The translations under genes and the position numbers were made by a program. DNA of 64,000 bases from JAFCUW01 sp049898325 (GTDB lineage Bacteria; Pseudomonadota; Gammaproteobacteria; Burkholderiales; Burkholderiaceae_D). The notes under the pieces are model-generated. The model saw only the letters and a program-made list of their open reading frames with translations. It was not told the DNA's origin and searched no databases. The DNA lies in the NCBI RefSeq assembly GCF_049898325.1, contig NZ_JAFCXL010000017.1:1-64000 (forward strand). The letters run 5' to 3'. Shown here piece after piece: positions 51,018-59,284 of the stretch; the stretch's first letter is position 1, and each line of letters opens with the position of its first letter.

Positions 51018-52397
51018 ATGAAGCCACCACGCCAACTGATGTCACGGATCCGTAAATTCACCCAGTTCTCGCTGCGCGACCTGGTCGCCACCGCCGGCCC
51101 CACCATGCTGCTGGTGGGTGGCCTGTGCCTGCTCGCCTACGTCATCGTCGATCCGGCGCCGCCGCGCCAGGTGCGGCTGGCCACCGGCCAGGAAAACAGC
51201 GCCTACGACGGCTTCGGCAAAAAATATGCGGCGCAGCTGGCGAAGGACCGCATCAAGGTCACCCTGGTGCCCTCGCTCGGTTCGCAAGAAAACCTGCAGC
51301 GCCTGCAGGAGGGCACGGTCGATGTCGCGTTCGTGCAGAGCGGCTCGACCGACGAGCTCGAGGCCCAGCGCAAGGGCCTGGTCTCGCTGGGCAGCCTGTT
51401 CACGGAACCCGTGTGGCTGTTCCTGCGCGATTCCGTCAAGGCGACCCAGCTGAGCGAGATGAAGGGCCTGAACATCAATCTGGGGCCGGAAGGCACGGGC
51501 GTGCCGAAACTGTTCAAGCAGGTGCTCGCGCTCAATGGCGTGGCGCCGGAAGAACTGCGCCTCGGCGCGCTGGAAAACACCCCCGCCACGGTGGAACTGC
51601 TGGCCGGGCGCATCGACGGCCTGGTGTTTTCATCGGGCCCCGACGCGCTGCTGGTGCAGATGCTGCTGCAAACACCGGGTATCCGGCTGGCCAATTTCGA
51701 CCAGGCAGAAGCCTATGCGCGGCGCCTGCCTTTCCTCGAGCACGTGGTGCTGCCGCGCGGCATTGTCGACCTGGGCCGCGACCTGCCGCCGCGCGACTAT
51801 CACCTGATCGCCCCCACCGCCACCCTGGTGGCGCGCAGCGACCTGCATCCGGCGCTGATCGAATTATTTGTCCAGGCCGCCAGCGACATCCATGGCGGCG
51901 CCGGCTGGTTCCAGCGCCAGGGGCAGTTTCCATCAAGCCAGTACACGGAGATTCCCGTGGCGCGCGAGGCGGCCAAGTTCTACAAGGACGGTGCGCCGCT
52001 GCTGCAGCGCTATATGCCGTTCTGGGTCGCCAATCTGTTCGACCGCCTGTGGGTGGTGGTGGTGGCGCTGGCGGCGCTGATCCTGCCGTTTTCGAAAGTG
52101 GTGCCGCCCCTGTACGTGTGGCGCATCAAGTCGCGCCTGTACCGCTGGTATGGCCAATTGCGCGCGGTCGAGCAGGCGCTCGACGAAGCCGCCGCCGACC
52201 AGCGCGCCGGCGTGTGCACGGGCTTGCTCGCGCGTCTCGACGACATCGAGGAGCGCGTCAACCGCCTGTCGATTCCGCTGGCATTCGCCGACAATCTGTA
52301 CGGCTTGCGCAGTCACATCAATTTCGTGCGGCAGCGCGTCAACGCCAGCCTGAAGGCGGCGCAGCCGGCTCCGGAGCCGGAGCCGGCGCGCGTTTAG
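51018..52397 (+). CDS. TAXI-family solute-binding protein, membrane-anchored
   Basis: The product is 459 residues. An N-terminal helix (TMLLVGGLCLLAYVIV) leads to a periplasmic domain of the TRAP-associated extracytoplasmic immunogenic (TAXI) type: RLATGQENSAYDGFGKKYA, TVDVAFVQSGSTDELEAQ, GSLFTEPVWLFLR, NINLGPEGTGVPKLFKQ. A second membrane helix (RLWVVVVALAALILPFS, about 345-365) and a cytoplasmic helical tail follow. The TRAP membrane subunits are not next to it. The two-helix form may therefore be a sensor or orphan transporter part. It is convergent with the rhodanese gene. Confidence 0.88.
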   Translation: MKPPRQLMSRIRKFTQFSLRDLVATAGPTMLLVGGLCLLAYVIVDPAPPRQVRLATGQENSAYDGFGKKYAAQLAKDRIKVTLVPSLGSQENLQRLQEGTVDVAFVQSGSTDELEAQRKGLVSLGSLFTEPVWLFLRDSVKATQLSEMKGLNINLGPEGTGVPKLFKQVLALNGVAPEELRLGALENTPATVELLAGRIDGLVFSSGPDALLVQMLLQTPGIRLANFDQAEAYARRLPFLEHVVLPRGIVDLGRDLPPRDYHLIAPTATLVARSDLHPALIELFVQAASDIHGGAGWFQRQGQFPSSQYTEIPVAREAAKFYKDGAPLLQRYMPFWVANLFDRLWVVVVALAALILPFSKVVPPLYVWRIKSRLYRWYGQLRAVEQALDEAAADQRAGVCTGLLARLDDIEERVNRLSIPLAFADNLYGLRSHINFVRQRVNASLKAAQPAPEPEPARV

Positions 52398-52401
52398 GTT
52401 C

Positions 52402-52860
52402 TTAGCCGCCGATCCACGGCAGCCCCGCGTGGCACCAGCCCCCGCTGGTCTTGCGGTGGCCGGCGCTGTCCTTGTCGCCCTCGAAGCCTTCGAGGATATC
52501 GAAGGCATTGCTGTAGCCGTGCTCGGTGGCCAGCTTGGCCGCGTGGCGCGAGCGCACCCCCGAACGGCACAGGAACAGCAACACGTTGTCGCGGGCGGCG
52601 ATGGCGCCGAGCTGCTCGATAAACTGGGGATTGACCACGCCGCTGGGCCAGCTGGTCCATTCGACCGCCATGTGCTGGCCGGGCGGCAACGCCACCTGGC
52701 CAACCCAGTGGCGTTCGGCGTTGGTGCGCACGTCGACCAGCCTGGCGCCTGGCTGCAGGCGCAGCAGCTCCCACGCTTCGGCCGGCGTGACGGCGCCCGC
52801 ATACGGTTGGTCGGCGCCGCGCGAGCGGGCGATGGCTAACAGCTGTTCGGTGGTGCTCAT
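52402..52860 (-). CDS. Rhodanese-domain protein
   Basis: The product is 152 residues, a single rhodanese domain without signal peptide. The active-site loop is LFLCRSGVRSRHAA with Cys98, which would carry the persulfide. LVDVRTNAERHWVG is the CH2A-type motif before it and EGFEGDKDSAGHRK follows. It moves sulfane sulfur between small molecules or proteins. A glutamine synthetase gene lies divergently upstream, with its NtrC sites in the shared 317-bp gap. Confidence 0.9.
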   Translation of the reverse strand: MSTTEQLLAIARSRGADQPYAGAVTPAEAWELLRLQPGARLVDVRTNAERHWVGQVALPPGQHMAVEWTSWPSGVVNPQFIEQLGAIAARDNVLLFLCRSGVRSRHAAKLATEHGYSNAFDILEGFEGDKDSAGHRKTSGGWCHAGLPWIGG

Positions 52861-52944
52861 GAGTCATTCCCATCATGGAAAGTGGCGCGGCGGCGATCAG
52901 GCGATTATATGACGACGGCGGCGCACCACGCTTGTGGGGCGGTC

Positions 52945-53003
52945 CGCACCATGGCGGTGCCAGTCTGTGTTGACGCACCATGGTGGTGCATTTAGTTGGT
53001 GCA
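52945..53003. promoter_or_regulatory. Cluster of three NtrC-binding sites upstream of glnA
   Basis: The NtrC consensus is TGCACC-N5-GGTGCA. Site A 52945-52961 is CGCACC-N5-GGTGCC. Site B 52974-52990 is CGCACC-N5-GGTGCA. Site C 52987-53003 is TGCATT-N5-GGTGCA and overlaps B by four bases. They lie 90-150 bp before the sigma-54 promoter, a normal enhancer distance. Confidence 0.85.
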
Positions 53004-53094
53004 TTTTCACGCACCCCGGATCACGGATGGGGCCGTTTGGCCCCGAGCCGCCGTAATTCGCCGCAAAAAGTTCCCTCCCGATCAGCGCTCCCGC

Positions 53095-53110
53095 TGGCAT
53101 GGATTCTGCT
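53095..53110 (+). promoter_or_regulatory. Sigma-54 promoter of glnA
   Basis: TGGCAT-N5-CTGCT matches the -24/-12 pattern TGGCAC-N5-TTGCA with exact GG-to-GC spacing. The transcript would start near 53121, leaving a leader of about 57 bases with TTAGGAG before the glnA ATG. Confidence 0.8.
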
Positions 53111-53177
53111 AAGATTGTCCTTGTGTTTGCGCCGCTGCAAGGCTGGTGCACCCCTTATTTCATTTAGGAGATTTTGA

Positions 53178-54593
53178 ATGGCAAAGACCGCCGCAGAAGT
53201 GTTGAAGATGGCCGAAGAGCACGAAGTCAAGTTTGTTGATTTCCGTTTTGCTGATACCCGCGGTAAAGAGCAGCACGTCACCGTGCCGGTTTCGCACTTC
53301 GATCTCGATAAATTCGAGTCGGGCCACGCCTTCGACGGCTCGTCGATCGCCGGCTGGAAAGGGATCGAAGCATCGGACATGATCCTGATGCCGGACCCGA
53401 ACACCGCCAACATCGACCCGTTCATGGAAGAAACCACCATGTTCATGCAGTGCGACGTCATTGAACCGTCGGACGGCAAGGGTTACGACCGCGATCCCCG
53501 CTCGATCGCCAAGCGCGCCGAAGCGTACTTGAAATCGTCCGGCCACGGCGACACCGCCTATTTTGGTCCCGAGCCAGAATTTTTCATCTTTGATTCGGTG
53601 CGCTGGAAAGTCGACATGTCGGGTTGCTTCGTCAAGATCGATTCAGACGAAGCTTCGTGGTCGACCGACGCCAAGACCGAAGGCGGCAACAGCGGCCACC
53701 GTCCGACCGTCAAGGGCGGCTACTTCCCCGTGCCACCGGTCGACTCGTTCCAGGACATGCGTTCGGAAATGTGCCTGATTCTTGAGTCGCTGGGCATTCC
53801 CGTCGAAGTGCACCACCACGAAGTGGCCGGCGCCGGCCAGAATGAAATCGGCACCCGCTTCTCGACCCTGGTCGAGCGCGCCGACTGGACCCAGAACCTG
53901 AAATACGTGGTGTGGAACGTGGCCCACAGCTACGGCAAGACCGCCACCTTCATGCCAAAACCGATCGTTGGCGACAACGGCTCGGGCATGCACGTGCACC
54001 AGTCGATCTGGAAAGACGGCAAGAACCTGTTCGCCGGCGACGGCTATGCGGGCCTGTCGGAAACGGCGCTGTTCTACATCGGCGGCATCATCAAGCATGC
54101 CAAGGCCCTCAACGCCATCACCAACCCAGGCACCAACTCGTACAAGCGCCTGGTGCCAGGTTTCGAAGCCCCCGTCAAACTGGCGTACTCGGCCCGTAAC
54201 CGCTCGGCCTCGATCCGCATTCCGCACGTGGCCAATCCAAAAGGCCGCCGTATCGAAACGCGTTTCCCGGACCCGCTGGCCAACGTCTACCTGTGCTTCG
54301 CCGCGCTGCTGATGGCCGGTCTCGACGGTATCGCCAACAAGATCCACCCGGGCGAAGCGGCCACCAAAGACCTGTACCATCTGCCGCCTGAAGAAGACGC
54401 GCTGATCCCGACGGTGTGCTCGTCGCTGGAAGAAGCCCTCGACGCGCTCAACAAGGACCGCGAGTTCCTCACCCGCGGCGGCGTGTTCAGCGATTCGATG
54501 ATCGATGCCTACATCGAACTGAAAATGCAGGACGTCCAGCGCATGCGCATGACGACCCACCCGGCCGAATTCGACATGTACTACTCGCTGTAA
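53178..54593 (+). CDS. glnA: Glutamine synthetase type I
   Basis: The product is 471 residues, full GSI-beta length. It makes glutamine from glutamate, ammonia and ATP. Key blocks are FDGSSIAGWKGIEASDM, GPEPEFFIFD, HHHEVAGAGQNEI, the ATP loop KPIVGDNGSGMHVHQS, NPGTNSYKRLVPGFEAP, and NRSASIRIPHV. The adenylylation Tyr lies in KDLYHLPPEE, so GlnE control is expected. NtrC sites and a sigma-54 promoter upstream show nitrogen control. The ntrB and ntrC genes follow, as in enterobacterial glnALG, but after a terminator and one extra gene. Confidence 0.98.
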   Translation: MAKTAAEVLKMAEEHEVKFVDFRFADTRGKEQHVTVPVSHFDLDKFESGHAFDGSSIAGWKGIEASDMILMPDPNTANIDPFMEETTMFMQCDVIEPSDGKGYDRDPRSIAKRAEAYLKSSGHGDTAYFGPEPEFFIFDSVRWKVDMSGCFVKIDSDEASWSTDAKTEGGNSGHRPTVKGGYFPVPPVDSFQDMRSEMCLILESLGIPVEVHHHEVAGAGQNEIGTRFSTLVERADWTQNLKYVVWNVAHSYGKTATFMPKPIVGDNGSGMHVHQSIWKDGKNLFAGDGYAGLSETALFYIGGIIKHAKALNAITNPGTNSYKRLVPGFEAPVKLAYSARNRSASIRIPHVANPKGRRIETRFPDPLANVYLCFAALLMAGLDGIANKIHPGEAATKDLYHLPPEEDALIPTVCSSLEEALDALNKDREFLTRGGVFSDSMIDAYIELKMQDVQRMRMTTHPAEFDMYYSL

Positions 54594-54660
54594 GAAGGCG
54601 GCTTGTTTCGCTGCCAACAGACCTGGTCTGAACGGCATCGAAACGGGCGCAGCGGTGGTA

Positions 54661-54698
54661 AAGCGCGGCGAAAGCGACAGCTTTCGCCGCGCTTTTTT
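54661..54698 (+). terminator. Rho-independent terminator of glnA
   Basis: AAGCGCGGCGAAAGC, loop GACA and GCTTTCGCCGCGCTT with a T run: a perfect 15-bp stem. It insulates glnA from the ntrB operon. Confidence 0.95.
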
Positions 54699-54758
54699 GC
54701 GTTTCAGGTATATTCGGGCTGAGCCTATTTTGCGCACGCGCAGCGTGCCTGACTATTG

Positions 54759-55271
54759 ATGATGTATATGACAAGCCGCCCGTACGTCCATGCCTTCGCC
54801 GCCCTGGCGGCGTTGCTGGCCACGGCGGCGCACGCCGACACCACCATCTACAAATGCGTCGATGCCGATGGCCGCATCGAATTTACCGATACGCCCAAGC
54901 GCAACTGCAAGAGCCTCGATTTGCCCAGCACCATCGTGGCGCCCCCGAAGGCGCGCAGCGGACCGGCCACCGGCGCCGGGCGCGCGCCCACCCCGGCGGC
55001 AGCGGCGCCGGCCGACTTTCCCAAGGTGTCGAGCTACCAGCAGAAGGGGCGCGACGACGAGCGCCGCGCCATCCTCAACGAGGAACTGCGCAACGAAGAA
55101 AAGAAACTGGCCGAGTTGCGCCGCGAATTCAACGGCGGCGAACCTGAGCGCCAGGGCAATGAACGCAACTACGCCAAGTACCAGGAGCGCGTGGTCCAAC
55201 TGAAAGACAGCATCGGCCGCGCCGAAAAGAACATCGACGCCCTGAAACGAGAGATTGCCAATATCAAATGA
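54759..55271 (+). CDS. Exported DUF4124-type protein with coiled coil
   Basis: The product is about 170 residues. Several in-frame ATG codons stand at the start, and 54759 is used here. A signal peptide (HAFAALAALLATAAHA) is followed by the DUF4124 pattern TTIYKCVDADGRIEFTDTPK. A Pro/Ala linker and then a charged coiled coil (RRAILNEELRNEEKKLAELR and on to the end) complete it. The function is unknown. In Burkholderiales such a gene is often found just before ntrB. Its stop overlaps the ntrB start by 4 bp (ATGA), so it is co-expressed with the nitrogen regulators. Confidence 0.82.
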   Translation: MMYMTSRPYVHAFAALAALLATAAHADTTIYKCVDADGRIEFTDTPKRNCKSLDLPSTIVAPPKARSGPATGAGRAPTPAAAAPADFPKVSSYQQKGRDDERRAILNEELRNEEKKLAELRREFNGGEPERQGNERNYAKYQERVVQLKDSIGRAEKNIDALKREIANIK

Positions 55272-56377
55272 GTCCCCCCGCGCCCGCCACCCCGTCGTCC
55301 CTTGCTGCCAGCGCCGCCATCGCCGCGCGCCTGGGCGGCCTCGAATTGCTGGCCTCCGGCGTGCTGCTGGTCGGCGCCGACGACAACATTCGCTACGCCA
55401 ACCCTGCCGCCGAACACCTGCTCGACAATTCCGCCCGCGTGCTGGTGCGCAGCCACCTGTGCCAGCTGTTCGTCAATGCCGACGAATTGCGCAATCTGTG
55501 CCGCCAGGCGCTGGCCCACCAGTACACCGACCTGCGCCAGGACCTGTCGCTCGAGCGGCTGGGGCGCGAGCCCTTGCAGGTGCACTCGATCGTCAGCGCC
55601 GTGGGCGACGATGAAGTGCTGGTCGAACTGCGCGAAAACGTGCAGCAATTAAAGCTCGACCGCGAGGAGCGCATCCTCGATCAGAGCCAGGTCAACAAGG
55701 AACTCATTCGCAACCTGGCCCACGAGATCAAGAACCCGCTGGGCGGCATCCGTGGCGCCGCCCAGTTGCTCGAACTCGAATTGCCCGAGGCGCACCTGTC
55801 GGCCCTGCGCGAGTACACCCAGGTCATCATCAAGGAAGCGGACCGCCTGCAAACCCTGGTCGACCGCCTGCTGGCGCCGCACCGGCGCCCGCACATCGTC
55901 GGCGACGTCAACATCCACGAAGTGTGCGAACGGGTGCGCAGCCTGATGCTGGCCGAGTTTCCCAGCGGTCTGGCGATTCGGCGCGACTACGACGCCTCGA
56001 TTCCCGAGTTCCGGGGCGACAAGGAACAGCTGATCCAGACGGTCCTGAACATCACCCGCAACGCCGCCCAGGCGCTGTCGGCGCGCATCGAAGCCGGTGA
56101 CGCCGAGCTCGTCATGCGCACGCGGGTGGCGCGCCAGATGACCCTGGCGAAGGTCCGTTATGGGCTGGCATTAGACTTGCATATCATTGACAATGGACCG
56201 GGCATCTCGCCGCAGATCCGCGACCGTATTTTCTACCCGCTGGTGTCGGGCAGGGAAGGCGGCAGCGGCCTGGGGCTGACATTGGCGCAAACCTTCGTGC
56301 AGCAGCATCTGGGTGTGATCGAATGCGAGAGCCGGCCTGGATTGACGGATTTCCGGATTTTGCTGCCCCTGCCATAA
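55268..56377 (+). CDS. glnL: Nitrogen-sensing histidine kinase NtrB (GlnL)
   Basis: The product is 369 residues, cytosolic. The N-terminal PAS domain (about 25-130) begins LLASGVLLVGADDNIRYANP. The phosphorylated His152 lies in RNLAHEIKNPLGGIRGAAQL. The N box is LNITRNAAQAL and the G boxes are IDNGPGISPQIRDRIF and GGSGLGLTLAQTF. With PII it controls phosphorylation of NtrC, encoded 69 bp downstream. It overlaps the coiled-coil protein gene by 4 bp. Confidence 0.97.
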   Translation: MSPPAPATPSSLAASAAIAARLGGLELLASGVLLVGADDNIRYANPAAEHLLDNSARVLVRSHLCQLFVNADELRNLCRQALAHQYTDLRQDLSLERLGREPLQVHSIVSAVGDDEVLVELRENVQQLKLDREERILDQSQVNKELIRNLAHEIKNPLGGIRGAAQLLELELPEAHLSALREYTQVIIKEADRLQTLVDRLLAPHRRPHIVGDVNIHEVCERVRSLMLAEFPSGLAIRRDYDASIPEFRGDKEQLIQTVLNITRNAAQALSARIEAGDAELVMRTRVARQMTLAKVRYGLALDLHIIDNGPGISPQIRDRIFYPLVSGREGGSGLGLTLAQTFVQQHLGVIECESRPGLTDFRILLPLP

Positions 56378-56446
56378 GCGCGGCGTGGCGCCGGACCTCT
56401 AGATCCCACATCATTGAAGATCCAAAATGCGGGAAAGCGCCATTAC

Positions 56447-57994
56447 ATGAAACCAATCTGGATTGTCGACGACGACGCCTCCATCCGCTGGGTGCTGGAA
56501 AAAGCCCTGGCGCGCGAAAACCTCGCCACGCGCAGCTTTGCCAACGCTCGCGACGCCATCGCCGCACTCGAGACCGACACGCCGCAAGTGCTGGTGTCGG
56601 ACATCCGCATGCCCGGTGAGTCGGGCCTGACCCTGCTGCAGGAAGTCAAGACGCGCTTCCCGGGCTTGCCGGTGATTATCATCACGGCCTTCTCCGACCT
56701 CGACTCGGCCGTTGCTGCCTTTCAGGGCGGCGCCTTCGAATACCTGGCCAAGCCCTTCGACATCGACAAGGCCGTCGAACTGATCCGCCGCGCCCTCGAA
56801 GAGAGCCTGCGCGAGACCAGCGTCGAGTCGGCGCCCGCCGACACCCCGGAAATCCTGGGCCAGGCGCCGGCCATGCAGGAGGTATTCCGCGCCATCGGCC
56901 GCCTGTCGCAGTCAAACGTGACGGTGCTCATCACGGGTGAATCGGGCACCGGCAAGGAACTCGTCGCGCGCGCCCTGCACAAGCACAGCCCGCGCGCCGG
57001 CCAGCCTTTCATTGCCCTCAACACGGCGGCGATCCCCAAGGACCTGCTCGAGTCGGAACTGTTCGGCCACGAGCGGGGCGCCTTCACGGGCGCCCAGGCG
57101 ACCCGGCGCGGCCGTTTTGAACAGGCCGAGGGCGGCACCCTTTTTCTCGACGAAATCGGCGACATGCCCTTCGATTTGCAGACGCGCCTGTTGCGGGTGC
57201 TGTCGGACGGCCATTTCTACCGGGTGGGCGGACACCAGCCCATGAAAGCGTCGGTGCGCGTCATTACCGCCACCCACCAGAACCTCGAGCAGCGCGTGCG
57301 CGACGGTTTGTTCCGCGAAGATTTATTTCACCGCCTCAATGTGATCCGCCTGCGCCTGCCCAGTTTGCGGGAGCGGCGCGAAGACATCCCCATTTTGGTG
57401 CGCCACTTTCTGGTGCAAAGCGCCCACCAGCTGGGTGTCGAGGTCAAGCGCATGAGCGACGTGGCGATGCACTTTTTGGCCAGCCGCGATCTGCCGGGCA
57501 ATGTGCGCCAACTGGAAAACCTGTGCAACTGGATCACCGTGATGGCGCCCGGTCAGACCGTCGAGGTCAAGGACTTGCCACTGGAACTGACCCAGGGCCA
57601 GGAGACGCCGTCGGAATGGGCCTCGAGTGCGCCGACGCCGTCCTCGCTGGCCGCTGCCGTACCGGCTTCGCCGCTGGGCGGCCAGACGGGCGGCGACGTG
57701 CGGCCCCTGCCAGTACCGTTGACGCTGCCGGGATCGATCACCACGCTGGCCCAACTGGGCGCCGCTGGCGGCTGGGTCGGCCTGCTCGAGTTGCAGGCGG
57801 CGTCGATGCTCAGCGCCGGCCAGTCCGAGGTGATGGACGTACTGGGCAAGCAGTTCGAGTCGGCGCTGATCAAGACGGCGCTCAAGCACACGCACGGCCG
57901 CAAGAACGACGCCGCGGTGCGCCTGGGCATCGGCCGCAACACCATCACCCGCAAGATCGCCGAACTGGGGATCGACGGGGCGCGCGAAGAGTAG
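56447..57994 (+). CDS. glnG: Nitrogen regulator NtrC (GlnG), sigma-54 activator
   Basis: The product is 515 residues from ATG 56447; a TTG 33 bp earlier is less likely. The receiver domain is WIVDDDASIRWVL with phospho-Asp52 in VSDIRMPGESG. The AAA+ domain has Walker A ITGESGTGKELVAR, the sigma-54 contact loop ERGAFTGAQA, Walker B GGTLFLDEIGDMP and R fingers near DLPGNVRQLENL. A long Pro/Ala linker and a Fis-type helix-turn-helix (AAVRLGIGRNTITRKIAELG) end it. It binds the TGCACC-N5-GGTGCA sites before glnA. Confidence 0.98.
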   Translation: MKPIWIVDDDASIRWVLEKALARENLATRSFANARDAIAALETDTPQVLVSDIRMPGESGLTLLQEVKTRFPGLPVIIITAFSDLDSAVAAFQGGAFEYLAKPFDIDKAVELIRRALEESLRETSVESAPADTPEILGQAPAMQEVFRAIGRLSQSNVTVLITGESGTGKELVARALHKHSPRAGQPFIALNTAAIPKDLLESELFGHERGAFTGAQATRRGRFEQAEGGTLFLDEIGDMPFDLQTRLLRVLSDGHFYRVGGHQPMKASVRVITATHQNLEQRVRDGLFREDLFHRLNVIRLRLPSLRERREDIPILVRHFLVQSAHQLGVEVKRMSDVAMHFLASRDLPGNVRQLENLCNWITVMAPGQTVEVKDLPLELTQGQETPSEWASSAPTPSSLAAAVPASPLGGQTGGDVRPLPVPLTLPGSITTLAQLGAAGGWVGLLELQAASMLSAGQSEVMDVLGKQFESALIKTALKHTHGRKNDAAVRLGIGRNTITRKIAELGIDGAREE

Positions 57995-58042
57995 ACCATC
58001 AAGCAAAAGTGAACCCTTACTTTTGCTTGGGTTAGTCAGATA

Positions 58043-58076
58043 AAAATGCCCTCGGCAAAGCCGAGGGCATTTTCAG
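58043..58076 (+). terminator. Rho-independent terminator of the ntrBC operon
   Basis: AAAATGCCCTCGGC, three A, then GCCGAGGGCATTTT. A second inverted repeat (AAGCAAAAGT and ACTTTTGCTT, 58002-58029) lies before it. Confidence 0.9.
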
Positions 58077-58275
58077 TTTACGCAAACCCGATGCTGTTCA
58101 TGCTTCGCCTCGGGGGCCATTGATCGGTTCGCTTCCCAGCAATGCGTTGCCGCTGCCGTCTGGCGCCTGCTAGAGTACTGAAACGTGCTGGGGCGCATCG
58201 CTGGTGCGCCGCTCCCTCCCTGATATCGCTGGCCCTGGCCGGGGATCGCTGTCGCTGGATTATTTACGGAACCTC

Positions 58276-59247
58276 ATGCTCATCAATTGTGTCGCCTACC
58301 AGGAAGGCAAAAAGCTCTCCGATATCCCCGTCGCCGATATCAGCGATTACCTGGAAAAGCCGGAGACCTTCGTCTGGGTGGCCCTGCGCGACCCCGATGC
58401 CAGCGAGCTTGCCGAAGCCAAGCTGGAATTTAATCTGCATGAACTGGCCGTGGAAGACGCCGCGCGGGGCCACCAGCGGCCCAAGATCGAGGAATACGGC
58501 GACTCGCTGTTCGCCGTCATCCAGACGGTCGAGCTGGTCGAGGGGGAGGCCGAGTTGCACGTGGGCGAAGTCGATGTGTTTGTCGGCCCCAATTACGTGC
58601 TGTCCTCGCGCCGCAATACCACCCAGGGCTTTCTGGGCGTGCGCGCGCGCGCCGAGCGCGAGCCGCACCTGCTGGCGCAGGGCTCCGCCTTTGTCCTGTA
58701 TGCGCTGATGGATGCCGTCGTCGACCGTTACTTTCCCGTTGCAGACAAGCTCGAAGCGGAACTGGAAACCATCGAGAGCAATATTTTTACCCAGGGCGCC
58801 CAGCGCGCCAACATCAAGCGCCTGTACGAACTGAAGGCACGCGTGCTGACCTTGCGCCATGCCGTCATGCCCCTGATGGAAGCGGTGGGGCGCCTGTATG
58901 GCGGGCGCGTGCCGGCCCTGTGCCTGAACACCGAGGATTATTTTCGCGACATCCACGACCACCTGGTGCGCATCGCCACCACCCTCGACACCATCCGCGA
59001 CACCATCAGCACGGCGATCCAGGTCAACCTGTCGATGGTGGCGATCGATGAGAGCGAAGTGAACAAGCGGCTGGCGGCCTGGGCGGCCATCTTCGCCGTC
59101 TTCACCGCCTTCGCCGGCGTATGGGGCATGAACTTCAAGTTCATGCCCGAACTGGAGTGGAAGTGGGGCTATCCGATGGCGGTGGCCTGCATGGTGGTGG
59201 TGTGCCTGTACATGCACCGCCGCTTCAAGAAATCCGGCTGGCTCTAA
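58276..59247 (+). CDS. corA: Magnesium/cobalt channel CorA
   Basis: The product is 323 residues from ATG 58276; an upstream in-frame start lacks similarity. The N-terminal cytosolic funnel domain (about 1-240) includes YGDSLFAVIQTVELVEGEAE and RNTTQGFLGVRARAE. Two C-terminal membrane helices follow, with the selectivity signature GMN in GVWGMNFKFMPELEWKWGYP. It ends in the basic tail HRRFKKSGWL. It lets Mg2+ in along the membrane potential. It is a single gene, converging on the FAD protein gene. Confidence 0.96.
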   Translation: MLINCVAYQEGKKLSDIPVADISDYLEKPETFVWVALRDPDASELAEAKLEFNLHELAVEDAARGHQRPKIEEYGDSLFAVIQTVELVEGEAELHVGEVDVFVGPNYVLSSRRNTTQGFLGVRARAEREPHLLAQGSAFVLYALMDAVVDRYFPVADKLEAELETIESNIFTQGAQRANIKRLYELKARVLTLRHAVMPLMEAVGRLYGGRVPALCLNTEDYFRDIHDHLVRIATTLDTIRDTISTAIQVNLSMVAIDESEVNKRLAAWAAIFAVFTAFAGVWGMNFKFMPELEWKWGYPMAVACMVVVCLYMHRRFKKSGWL

Positions 59248-59284
59248 CTAAACGGACCGGTTCGGCAGGCGAGGGCGAGCCTGC

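Noticed and set aside
46003..51045. Very long minus-strand open frames (845 and 834 codons) under the EI24 and penicillin-binding protein genes
   Set aside because: High-GC antisense frames with Arg/Gln/His-rich low-complexity products; the plus-strand genes have clear motifs.
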